The translations under genes were made by a program, and so were the position numbers. From Lingula anatina (lineage: Eukaryota; Brachiopoda; Lingulata; Lingulida; Lingulidae), in NCBI RefSeq assembly GCF_001039355.2, contig NW_019775857.1, forward strand, positions 933,586 through 997,585: DNA of 64,000 nucleotides. The letters run 5' to 3'. A model generated the notes under the pieces. The model searched no databases and was not told where the DNA came from. It saw only the letters and a program-made list of their open reading frames with translations. Positions within the stretch are counted from its first letter, which is position 1. Every line of letters begins with the position of its first letter. Positions 1 to 12,700 of the stretch are shown here, piece by piece.

Positions 1-2288
1 CCCCGAATTATGTGATACATCATAGAAGTGTCCACATAGCTGACTGCTACACACACTATGATAAGGATTAATACTTTCAGAATATCACAGATTTCTCCTG
101 GCTCCAAGACCCTGGATCTGGAAAAATAAAAGAAAAACAATTATACATTTACAAAATATATCAAACTATTGCCTTGCATCCCTTAAAGCTAGTGATTTTT
201 TGCTATGATATTTCTAACACCCAAAATAAAAAAACTGTAACAGTTCTGAGTTGTGATAAAACCAGACAAAATTGATCAGTTGGTTTAAGAGCAGCAACTC
301 TCTGTAAACAGGGACTGTAAACAAAAAAGAATTTTGCTTTTTGAACAGTTATGTTTCATGAGCACAGCAGCTAAGTTCTAGAGTTGGTAAAAAATTTTAA
401 GGGGTGGAGAGGGATGTCAAATTTCTTCATAATAAGTGTATGTCATGCTTGTTAAACAACTTATCAATTTTCTCTGGCCTAAATGTTATTTTATTTCTCA
501 TCTGCATATACACCACAATTTATTTTTCAACAACTCAGTCTGGATGAAGAGATAGTTGGCTAATCAATTACATCATGGTTAAAACTCCTACCTTCCAAAC
601 ATAAAACCACATGGCTGGGTAACAATCTTGAAGATGCCTAACATGAACCTGAGAGGCAGGAATGTCAAAACATGGAGGAATGCATCCACACATAAGAAGA
701 AGCCATATACCAAAAACTGAAACATAATTAATGACTCATTTTACAAATCATATCACGTCACTTCAACAATTATTTTAATTTATTTCAGAGGTTGTCAGAT
801 TCGAGGGATTTAATATTAGACAAACATAATGCACAATGGACTATTTTTCTTGGTGTATTAAAAACAAATACTGCCCCACTAATCCCAACCCAGGTTTTTT
901 CTTAACTGGGTCAGTGTAATGTTAATATCACTGGTTGAAAAGGCTTGAGATATTTTGCCTATGTGTGATATGCTTTTAAGCCAGTTCAGTAAGTTAATCA
1001 CCGTTTCAAGCTCTCTTGGTGTTTTCATGAATGTATAGACCCTTCTTCTCTTTTCTGAAAACTTTTCTTCTTCATGTTCCAATAGGTAACCTCTGGTAAG
1101 CTCAGCCTTGAGATATTTCAACATAGAGATCTCTGAAAAAAATTTCCAGTACAATTAATCATAGAAAAACAAGAGGATATAAACCCTAATCATTAAATAA
1201 ATATTTTTTTTAATTTAGGCACAGAAAAAAAGGATTAAATTGTATAAATTATGTAAGTTTTAAACACAATAGCAGCAAACAGATCTATGACTTTAATTAC
1301 CTTACTAGGTTCTTACCTAGTGAGGCCTCATTTCACCCTGTGTTTCAAACTCTTGAGGCTATAAATAGTTATATCCTGGCAAATTTGTGTATCCTTTATG
1401 GTTTTTTTTTTTTTTTTTTTTGTATATTATTCACATTTGAAGAGCTTTTGTAATTGGTTAAGTTTGACAATATTTAAGTATCTTGGATGAAGAAAATGCC
1501 AGTGATATCACTGATATATAAAGCTTTGTGAGTTTGTAACACAGGGTTGAATGCATTGTAAGGTCAAAAACCATACATACTAAAATGTGCAATGCAGCAC
1601 AACACAGCACACTACACTAGAGAAAACAACTTCTAGACATGAGTAAACACTGGAAATAGCAATCAGCCACTAGCTTACAGATCTTGCATTTTATAATGAC
1701 AGACAACCTGTCAATTCAAAAACAAATTGTAATGATTTGTTAAGTTGGATCAACAATATTAATTACCTAGCAATATATTTCACTTACATCAATTTATTTC
1801 TTGTAAATTACCATTTCCAGTGTTTAATTGAACTTGGAGTCATTTCTCAAGTGTAATGCCCCATGTTGCGCTGCATTGAGCATTTTAGTATGACCAATTC
1901 AAAACTGAGGCAATGACTAAAATAATTTAACTCCTTGCTTCAATAGGTTAGTTTTTTACTAGGAATAACAATAGCTGTAAAATATTACAAGATTATTTTT
2001 CACCCTCACAGCAAAACATAAAAAAACGAAGTCCACGGTCAGTTAGACATGTTTGCAAAATGAACTAATTAAAATACAATTTGATACACGTCATTCTAAT
2101 CATTTTGCAAAAAATTATACCAGTTGCAACACTATTTGAATAGTGATTAACATTCGAAATTTACTTTTGTTTGTTTCATTCACTTCCAGTGGGCACTCCC
2201 CAATAACTGCACTGCCCACATTTTCTGGTGCCATTCTTTGTTCCGTTCTGTGAGCGGAGTTATCGTCAGCATCGTTCCCCTCTTCCAT
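1..2288 (-). CDS. TAPT1: TAPT1 (transmembrane anterior posterior transformation 1 homologue), 5' exons, partial
   Basis: Four minus-strand exons splice in frame: 2288-2165 (ATG at 2288, acidic N-terminus starting MEEGNDADDN), 1132-1002, 716-592 and 117-1, which continues past the window edge. Phases are 1, 0 and 2 and all junctions are GT/AG, with a GTGATT donor after exon 2. Diagnostic TAPT1 stretches are LKAELTRGYLLEHEEEKFSE, RRVYTFMKTPREL, GFFLCVDAFLHVLTFLPLR and EICDILKVLILIIV. The last two are hydrophobic and likely membrane-spanning. TAPT1 is a conserved multipass membrane protein linked in vertebrates to ciliary function and axial skeletal patterning. Roughly the first 165 residues are present. 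The gene lies head to head with DOCK. Family identity is firm from the residue pattern; the first exon is less certain because N-termini diverge, but its phase fits exactly. Confidence 0.92.
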
Positions 2289-2660
2289 GCCTGTCCTTCT
2301 GTGTACAGCCCACTAGGCTTTCGCTGCACGTCTTTTCGACCTCATTTTCACAAAGATCTAGGCCGGTGGATACATCTGATGAAAAATACTTTTCGAGAAT
2401 GTGAAAGGTGGAATATATTAAGAAATCAAAGCATTTACACATTGAAAAAATAACATGTAATAAGACAAGTCAAATATATGCCGAAGATGTAAGATTGATA
2501 ACAAAGGGAAAAATACAAGTGGAGCGTGGGTTATCTTGTGTGACCTTCATACGGGACATTCACCATGGCAGATCCCTCGGGAAAGGGTGATTCATTTCAT
2601 GATAGAGGAAGTCTACTTACAAACGTTGATACTTTCTTGATGTAGGAAAAGGTATCGAAA
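2289..2660. promoter_or_regulatory. Putative bidirectional promoter and 5' leaders between TAPT1 and DOCK
   Basis: Only 372 bp separate the TAPT1 start codon (minus) from the DOCK start codon (plus). The stretch around 2225-2360 has more CpG dinucleotides than the flanking introns, as expected of a shared housekeeping promoter. I see no clear TATA box. The plus-strand leader carries a short upstream ORF. Promoter function is inferred from geometry and base composition only. Confidence 0.5.
2565..2645 (+). promoter_or_regulatory. Upstream ORF in the DOCK leader (26 codons)
   Basis: An ATG in a strong initiation context (CACCATGG) opens a 26-codon frame (MADPSGKGDS...) that stops at TAG 2643-2645. 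The stop is 15 nt before the DOCK ATG at 2661, which has a weaker context (AAAATGT). If the transcript starts upstream of 2565 this uORF would limit DOCK translation. A GT at 2587 would also splice in the correct phase to exon 2, giving an alternative N-terminus, but the MKYGV of exon 1 fits the family better. Confidence 0.4.
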
Positions 2661-5600
2661 ATGTGGTCAGAAACCGGGCCTTCCATGAAGTATGGCGTTG
2701 GTGAGTATTCCGATCTTTTGTTATAGAGATCGACCTGGACAGACACCGCTAGATCTCCCGGTCAAGTTCCCGAGACTTGGTACCAACTAGTTCGACAACC
2801 AAATTGCAAGTGTCGGTTTCGTGTTTATGTTGTAACTTGTACTGGTGGAGGAATTTTCACGTGTTTAAGATTCCTTGCCGTTTTGACTCGTGAATATGCA
2901 GTTGTGTTCAATGTGAACTTATTGAAGAATCAGGAACTTCTCATTCATACCGATTGTCATTATAAACCACGTTATTATGAGCAAATCTTATCTGAAGTGA
3001 TCTATTGGGGGTGTTACCTATGTTTACATAAGTTCAATAAATATTATTAAGTTTTGAGAACCACTACGATTCATATTGCTTATAATTAAGAAAAACAATG
3101 CTACTTATGATTTGTTTTATGCTGATCTTTTAATTGATTGTTTTCATGATGAATTTATTATGACTGATGTAACAGCGGTGATGCATGCAAAGAATAAAGT
3201 AAACATTTAAGTTTACTAACATAACTGAGATTTTGAGGACTCCAGAAGGAAAATTCTTGTATCTCTAAACTCTATCACCCCATTTCCATAGATTAGATCG
3301 ACCTACTTTAGATCGACTTAACTCCCTGGGGGTTCACGCTAAATAGCTGTCAGCCGGGCGGACACGAAAGTTAATTACCCTCTTACAGCTTGTAGTAGGC
3401 GGGACAGACATTTAAGTCGGATTATCTGAAAGTAATCTAGTGAGACTCCCCGCGGGGATAGATCGATCTAAAATCTATGGGAATAGATCCTATGTTTATG
3501 GCTGTAGAATGCTTTTTGTTTATAAAAAATGGATTTAAATTTTTTCCTTACATTAGCTGCATTTCACAGTCTGACAAATGAATACAATTAAAGTGCAGTC
3601 CAATGCATGCTCATTTTGAAATGAAAGTACAGATTGATTTCAATCCTGTGTAAATGAAATGAAACTACTTTCAATTTGTCCTAAATCCTAATTATTTTAT
3701 TTTTTATAATGTTATGAGTATGAACAGCCAATGAGACGAATTGGTTTAATATATGACTGGAAACCAGAGCTAAGGTGGTCTTTATAATTTTATTTATTAT
3801 ATTTTAGCCATATACAACTACAAGGAAGATGGCCCTCATCGAATGAAACTCAGTGTTGGTGACACAGTGCATATTGTAGAACAGTGTGAAGGTATGGTGT
3901 ACAAGTGGCAATTAAGAGTTAAATAATAAGGTGCCATTGTTGTAATTTTTTTCATTAGTTTTATCAAAGATTTTAACTATGATTGATTAATGGCAGGGTA
4001 GTTTTAAGGACAGAAGAATTAAAAGATGAGCAAATTTGAGGATCTATCAGAATAATCACACAGTGACAGCTAAAAATCACCATGGTAAATAGTAAAAAAT
4101 CCATTGTCCTGGTTAAACCCTGTGTTCATTGCCCGTCTTGATCATGATCAAGATTGTACATTGCCATATTGGTCACTGTATGCACTGGAATCTAGAATGA
4201 CAGTATTTACAACTAAGTGGATGCAAGAGTTTGCAAAATAATTTTTTGCAATATTTTAGGTATTTAATAAATAATACAAACTGAATTTTTTTTCTGCATG
4301 AAAGAGTATATATGTTAAAATACCTCAGTCACTTTGTTTAAGCACTTAATTCTTCAGATGTTCATAGAGAGCTACAAGAATGTCTTTTATCTCATTTGGA
4401 AAGGTTCCTAATGTGAATATTGATTTTTACCACGAGACCTGCAGTACACCACTTTTGCAGTTTTGTGACATTCCCTTAAACATCTCTCTTTGTTTGAGTT
4501 ATAAAAGGCTGTTATTTGGAATACCTTTTCTTTTTTTGTTTTGACAATTAAGGGATGTGTTTAACTGAAAAGACTCGTATTTGTTCATATTTATTTTTGA
4601 GCTGTTTCATTTTTGTGTTGTGGACTGATCATATTGTACTTGTTGCAAGATAAGTATGCAGCAGGTGTAAATTTATGTTTAGTTTGATTGATATTGCAAG
4701 AACTAACTGTCTGATAAGGAAGTTTATAACATGGACAATACATGTTATATAGATGAAAAGTTAGATGTTGAACAGGTTTAGTACTATTGCGGCCTGGTTG
4801 TCTTTGGAAAAATGGGTCTAATTTAGTGAACAGTGCAGTCTTGTTTCAGTTTATTTAAATTGAGATGTCTCATTGACAAATGTGTTGTCATTTTTTATAC
4901 CCTGACAGGCAGTTGTGTCTGCAAAGGTGCATTTAGTCATCACCTCAGTCAGTTCTGTCAATGATATACACTTGTCTAGAAATATTTCCCATTTTTGCAT
5001 GTTCAAAGTGAAAATGATTGAATACATCATAGATGATAATAAATGGGCAGAAGCTTAGTTTAATCTATAAATGAAAAGTATTGTTTAAGCAGTGTTATTC
5101 TGCAAGTCATAGAATATTCACCTACTGATGTCAAGGGGGTAATGTGATCCATTGCAGTGGTAACCATTATAGTAATATGATCCCAACTTGTACTTGATAT
5201 AAGACATTTAAGCCATATTAATAGCACCTGACAACCTTCAAGTTTGATGTTACATCATTGAGGCACATAAGCAGCAGATACTGCCTGGCATTTTACATGA
5301 CAGCAGTCAGGACAGGACTGTTTAATATCATATGCAACTCAACTTTGATTTCTAAAATAGAACACATAAAGCTATACAAAATTTTAATGAATTTGGAGCT
5401 TGCTTAGAAACAGAACTGTAGATGTACAGTTTAAAAGGAAGGAATTTACTTCTTATCAATGCTATTTTTGCGTGACCTTGTGTTTAAATTGAGCCATCAT
5501 TGTATGCAAAACAGCACTTTTCATGGGTGTTGTATTAGTTGATTAGGTACTGTTGTTTTACAGCTCTTTTAAGTTTTATTATTTCATTTTAGTACTCTGT

Positions 5601-8419
5601 TTATTGTTGAGAGTATAAGCTTAATACGTATCCATCATACAAATATCAGTTCTCAGTAAGTGATTTTTATAAAAGGTATATATTAAGTTTGGAAAAGCAA
5701 CTGCACTTCAGGTTTAATCCATTCATGTGGTCTGTTTCAAAAATGTTCTTTGTTATTAAAAATGCATGTCAGCATTGCTCTGTCACTCTTGCTAAGTGTA
5801 GATGTTTTGAATTACCCTTTTTGACTGCAATTATGCATGGAACAATGAATCTGGACAAAGTTAACTCCCCATCAGTAGGAGACATTCATATTGTATAACT
5901 TGCAATTACAGAATAACTGTGTATTTTACAGTGAATGGTTAAGATAAAATATTTTCTAGGCTGGTTACGGGGCTATAACCTGAAGAATAGGTACATACAA
6001 GGAATCTTCCCACAGGCATATGTCTGCATCAAAGATGCCTCCATAGACAAATCAGGGTGAGTACAGTGCTCTATCTTATGATTTGAGAGGTGAAGCAGCT
6101 TCATTTGGTGTCATCCCCTTAAAAATAACTTGATTTAAAACTTCTGTGTATTGTACTTGAAATATATTCTTGAATCACTATACCACATTTTTGATTAAGT
6201 TGAACAATATTTCTACCTAAGTATTGGTAGATTGTTGAAAAGGTCAAATATATATTTCATTTGTTTCTCTGAAATAATGAGGTAACTTTTGGCATTCTTG
6301 AATATATATGAATATTTAAAAGAAAGATGGCAGTTGAGGTAATATACATCAGGCCAAATTAAAACTGGTTTATCTGATGGTATGTGCATCATTTTCAGAT
6401 TAAAAAAGTCTACTTGAGATTGGCCAACGACTATTTGTTGTCCAATAAACAGCTGATAACATATTAGGTATACACAGTGATATTGCATATTTAAGTATGA
6501 TGCACAAGGTGATTTAAAGGCACTTGGTATTTTTTTTCAAAAAACGGTTAATTTAACATAATAACATGGGAATACCAAAAGATGCCATGGCTTAAACCAA
6601 CTTCATTATATATTGCCAACTGATTTTTACTTTACAGGGCATATGAATCCTTGACCACCAAGGAACCTATGATAGTGCAAGAGATTACTTCAGTGCTGAG
6701 AGAATGGGGCTCTATATTGAGAAACTTATATGTGGTAAGTGCATTCTGCATGGCACTCTCAATTAAAGAAAACATTAAAAACGGGGCAGCTCTGTGGTAG
6801 TTAGATTTATCAACTTGTATTGACTTGTCAAGTAGGACTTTCATCATGATGGAATCTAACCTAACAACTTTCTTTTTTTACATGAAGCATATCTCATTAG
6901 CATACTTGGCTAAAAATAAAACTACTCATTGTTCAGCATGTGGATATTTTGTGATTTTAGAATAACGGTGCCCAGTTTGAGGAGGTCAGAGGCATGATGT
7001 CCAGGCTGCTGGATGCCAGGAAAGTGATCATGTCAAGAAAATTAACCATGGTAAGAGACATTAAAAATTAGAGAAAGTATTCAATTAACTGTCAGCACCC
7101 TGTGTGTCAGTCATCTCTTTGACTTTTCTCTAACCAAATACCACTTGACACTATTATATGAGATAAGGTTAGATTACCTTGAAAATTCAAAGTGTCTGTA
7201 TTTGTTACATTGAATGTTGATATTTAAAGGTATGTTTTAACAGTATTTATTTTGAAATTTGGAATTAGTAAGGATGCTGGAACTTTTACCTTCAGAGTTT
7301 TCATGTTACCTTTATATGTAAGTGCTTTAACTAAAGTGCTAACTCAGCTTGGAAATTGATCCAAATATATTTCTAATTTGTTTTTCAGGATGAATTGAAA
7401 GATCTCCAACAGAAACTCACTGCAATTATAGACATGGGGAATGCGTGAGTAGAATACAAATTGTGCTTTAGAAATGGAATTCATTTAACACAATTTTTTC
7501 ATATTAAACTAAAAATAAAAAATATAAATATATAATATATAAAATATAAAAAATGAAGTTATTCATAAATTATCTAAAAAATTAACTGCTGTGAAACAAA
7601 GCAAACTGAACAGAAGCCACTGAATTATTTTACCAAGTTATGTCTTTTTACTTCTTATATTGCTTGTGAAGTAGCATAGCATATTTTAAATTCAGCATAT
7701 TGGGATTGGACTTGGCAGTGAGAGATGAAGATGGTAATATTCTTAACCCAGAGCTTACTGGAACCATCAAATTATTTAGACAGGTAGGTTAACTATTTCT
7801 ACGACCTTTGATTTACATATTATCTGTGTGCTTTGGGAATTTAATCATAAAAAAGCCAATTATCATTTTATACCTTTGTATATTCTAAGTTTTATTATTT
7901 TATTGCACCATAACTTCAACATAATTAGATACAAAATAACATGTCCAGATTTTTTTTTTGCTTAAAAAGGAAATTTTTGTGCTACATCATTAACATTTCA
8001 GCATGAACTGGCCATGGAAAGGATAGAGGCAGAACAGGTAAGTAGTATTTACAGCACTGAAGTATATTTGACATTTATGAATGGCACTGTTTTGAATTGT
8101 GAAAAGCAGTTTGAAAGAGAATTTATACAGTAACTTACATTATTAACATACCAAAAAGAAAGTGTCACTGTTATAATTATGCATTTACTCACTGTCATTT
8201 ATTTTGTATGTAATAAATGTCATTTTCAGTCAAAGAATTGCCCCAATCCTGTTGGAAAGCACAAAATAAAGCACCAGTTCAGCTTATTTGTCAGTGTAAA
8301 AAACTTTGTGTGCAGAATTGGAGAAGATGCAGATGTGCTCATTAATCTTTATGATGCCAAAGAAAACAAGGTCTTCACGTAAGTGTGAATATTAAAGTTC
8401 CTGATATTTACAGCCCACA

Positions 8420-8478
<59 letters not shown>

Positions 8479-9799
8479 GATGGATTAAGTTGAATTACAT
8501 AACACATTGGCAATTTGAAATAATGTGCTCTTATCTCGTTAAACTGTAAAAGTTATGTCATTTTGATAATCTTAATTATTTTAGAGAGAGTTATATAATT
8601 AATTGGGGCAGCCAGGGTCTTCCAAAGGACATAGAGATGCTCAATAACCTCCGTGCCTTGTTCACAGTGAGTATATAAAGCATATAAATTTCTAAAATTT
8701 TGATGGGATTCCCCATTTGCATACATAATGACTTGCACTTGAGTTTGAAATGATCTAGCCAGTAAAGAAATAGGTTGTTTTCTGACAATAAAGAATTTTT
8801 GTGCTAATTGAAATATGTTTGCACTTGTGTGGTTTGAGAGTGAAATTTATAAAATGGTTTTTCTCTCAGGATCTGGGAACAAAGGATCTTCAACGAGAAA
8901 AAGTCTTCCTAGTATGTCAAATAATAAGGATAGGTAAATATTTACTTTCTTTATTACCTATTGTTCAGAAAGCTTTTTTTTCAGTTCTACTTATCCATTT
9001 GTTTTAGCATTAAGTGATGGAGTTTCGTTATTTTCTCTTATTTATTTTGCCCTATAATATGTGTTACAGTTTTATGCAAGGTGGGCTTAGATATGACTAC
9101 ACACATGCACTAGTTTGAATTTTTATATGAATAGATTTTCATTAAAAAGGCATTTATTGACATTTGACTTCTTGAAGTCCAGCCTACCATTTTGATTTCC
9201 AGGTTGCATGGATCTTAAAGATGCTGATAACAAGAAGCAGACAACAGGCCTGAGAAGACCATTTGGTGTGGCAGGTATGAAAGATAGTAACAAACAGGAA
9301 TGAAGATTACTGTTTGAAGTAAACCCTCAGCAACAATTCGAATAATTTATTGAAATGGGTACTTAGATGCTTTTGTTAAACTTAACTAATTTATATTATT
9401 TTCATTTCAACATTGATTCTCAGATTTTGTTGGCATCACTTTATCACTGTGTGACTATAATCTGTTATTTAATTTTTCAGTGATGGATCTGTCTGAAATC
9501 TTCAGAGGCAACGTTGAGGCTAGTGAGGACAAACCGCCACACTTTATCCCTTTCATGGCGTAAGTTAGAGTAAATATATTAATTTAATTACATTACAACT
9601 CTACTCTAGTGTCATTTTAAGTTTTTCTTGGCTGCTTTCTTAAAAGATGAAACATTATGAGCTGGTTTATTTTTTCAGCTGTGGGAAAGAGGATTCCTTA
9701 GAAAAAGTAATAAGAAATGCCATCCAAGCCAAAGAGATCAACCACAAGGGTCAGGGACTGTGGGTGTGCCTTCAGATACTGCCAGGGGATCTGAACCAG
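2661..9799 (+). CDS. DOCK1: DOCK exons 1-14: SH3 domain and N-terminal ELMO-binding helical region
   Basis: Exons: 2661-2700, 3808-3891, 5960-6056, 6638-6734, 6961-7050, 7389-7444, 7696-7783, 8002-8037, 8230-8378, 8585-8666, 8870-8933, 9203-9274, 9481-9559, 9679-9799. All carry GT donors and AG acceptors, and phases chain without a break. Exons 1-3 encode the SH3 domain. Landmarks further on are [51 protein letters not shown] and [20 protein letters not shown], all highly conserved among DOCK-A proteins. Exon 8 is only 36 nt ([12 protein letters not shown]). Confidence 0.93.
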
Positions 9800-12700
9800 G
9801 TAAGACAACATGTGTCTTATGAGAACATGCAGACAGATTAAAAGATACTTGTTTGATGAAAGATTGTCATTTTGTGAATCTTTCATACCATTGATTTTTC
9901 TTGTTAAACTTGGCCGTCAACTGCAGCCATATAAAGAAGGGCTCAGCATGCATAATAAAGGATAAATTGAAAATATTTTTCACCAAAATTTAGGTTTCAC
10001 CTATTTCACTTTTTTCAAGGTGAAGGAAGATTACCCACATCTGGTAGCAGGGGAACACATCTGTAGCCAGAAAGATGGGATTCCCAGAGGTGATCATGCC
10101 AGGAGATGTCAGAAATGACCTCTATGTCACCATAATGTGTGGAGAGTTTATAAGAGGAAACAAGACATCAGATAAAAATGTTGAAGTCACAATTTGTGTT
10201 TGCAATGAGAGAGGAGATGTGATCAAAGTAAGTAGCATATGACTGGAGCATAGTTATGAAAGATCATGACTTGGGGATGTCTGAGCATATGTATATGTAT
10301 GATCAGGTTGAAAGTTTTGGCTTTGCATCAAGGTGGTGACTTCTGATGAAAGTTAATCTGTGTAGTAGTGTTCATCATAATGATAAAATTTAAAACTCTT
10401 CAATTTTTACACAATAAGCTGAAAGTGTACATGAGAGCTGCTTTTTTGTCTCTACATAATAGATGAAAGCTCCTTATGGGCTCCGAGCTTTAGTGGATTA
10501 ATGAAATTAAAGTGTATACTGACTAAAAAGATTAATTTTTTTAAAAACATAGGATGTGATCAGTCATGGATCTGATGATTTTACCACAGATTACAGGTCT
10601 GTAATCTACTACCATAAAGACAAGCCAGAGTGGTATGAGACAGTCAAGGTAATGGATGACACCTTGGCCATTTTCATATTCCTGCTGCAGCAGTTACTTT
10701 TGTTGAAGAAATTAGAAAATATAGAATAGATTTTTATAATATGTGTGTATTAAAGCTTAAGACAGAAAAAAAATGTTTGTCATATTAATATGTGTATACT
10801 ATCATGATATAGAATTTTGCTTCTTTGTATGTAGGTGGCAATTCCTATTGAAGATTTCTATGGATCACATCTCAAGTTCACTTTCAAACATCGCTCAACC
10901 ATAGATGGTAAGTGAGATTCACTGCAAGGATAGGATGGCTATAATACAGGTTGAGACCATGCTGAGAAGTATTTAATATTGAGACATTTGACTTAGAAGA
11001 ATATGATTTAAATCAAGTCTGAAAATATTCTTTTGTTGTTTCTGATGCTCATTATACTTATTTTATTTCATTTTGTTTTCTAGCCAAAGACAAAACTGAA
11101 AAACCATTTGCCATGGCGTTTGTCAAACTGATGAATGATAATGGTACCACACTGGCAGACAAGGTTCATGATCTGTGTGTGTACAAGGTAAGCCTAGGAT
11201 AATAGTGTGGTGGTTTTTATTTATTTTAATGTATTGGTGGTGAGTTGCTGTTGAGGTAGGCATAGCAAATTAACAACACAAAGAAGTTTCCCTGATTGTA
11301 CATTCTTATTGGATGATTAGTAGGGTACAGGTTCTCATTTCTAACTAGAAAAGCACTCCAAGAGAACAGACCTCCGCCAAGGCAGCAATTTTTGATTATA
11401 ATTGATTATTGATTAATTATTGATCCGGATCACCACCAAAAACTAATCATCTCTTCCTTGGCCCACTTCTGACCTACCCTGAAAATTTCATCAAAATCAG
11501 TCCATAACTTTTTGAGTTATGTTGATGACAGACAAACAAACAGACAAACAGGGTTGAAAACATAACCTCCTTGGCGGAGGTAATAAAGCTTATTTATTTT
11601 TTTGATAAGATGCTTTGCTACTTCTTTGTGTTGAAATTGTTTTGATTTTTTGATGTGCTTGAATACAGGCCCTGTATGCTTTGGTCTGTCAAAGGCATGA
11701 CAGAGGGCTTACAAAAACGTAAAAGGATTTATAGAAAAATATGATAAACTTTATAATTGTTTACACAATGAAATTTTGACACTCTGTTAGAAATGTATTG
11801 ATACTAAATGTGGGTTCACTCTGTATTATTTTGGACCAATTTTCATTTATTTAAGTAGAGTAAATTTTCTTAAGCATTTGGTGAAAATTGTATATGCTAG
11901 CATGAGCCTTTTATAATAAAACAAGTGTAGCTGAAAATATTTGCTATGTACAATGTTTGAATAATAAAGAAAAAAATACACTGCAGGCTGTGGCTAATTT
12001 TAGATGAAACTGCTTTAGAATGTGCATCTTGGCACACATAATATGTGAAATTGTATTGATGTATATAGTCTGGGATGAAAGGCATGATTGTAAGGGATTC
12101 AGTGTTTCAAAGCTTATGTGGTTGGTATGGCTTTTCACTTTCCATGCTATTTCAGGGATATGAGAATTTGAAGGCTCGCCATTTGCAAGCAGATGTAAAT
12201 AACGGCATTATGACCTAGTTTACGGCCTATCCTTCCATTTCTTTTGTTAAAGAATTCTAATTTGATCACTTAAAATTATCACAATTTTTTCCTTTTTATT
12301 TGATAAGAATCAAGAATCAAACAAAAGACTTTGCGAGGATTTTTGGATAAATAGCCTATAAATGTATTTGCCAGATTTTTTATCAGAATCTTTTCATGGT
12401 CATTTTTGTGATTCTACTTAGTTATATAGTGCAATTAATTGCCTTTCCTAATTTATCCTACATCCCATTTTGATAATCCTGTTTGATGGACAGATATTTA
12501 TTTTTTATACATTCCCAATCACCAAACCTATTTTTTTGATAATTTAATTTTAAGAACTATATTATAACCAACCTTTCCTATATCAGGATTATGCTTTTAA
12601 AAGTAAGAATAAATCAGTTTATTTTTTCTTAACCCAAGCATCAATAAGTTTCTTTAAAAAGAACTACTTTTTATGTGTTCAGTAAATGAGATGCTATTTA

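Noticed and set aside
2565-2586. Alternative DOCK first exon starting at ATG 2565 spliced at 2587
   Set aside because: Phase fits, but MKYGV before AIYNY in the 2661 exon matches the family N-terminus, and the GTGATT donor is weaker than GTGAGT at 2701.
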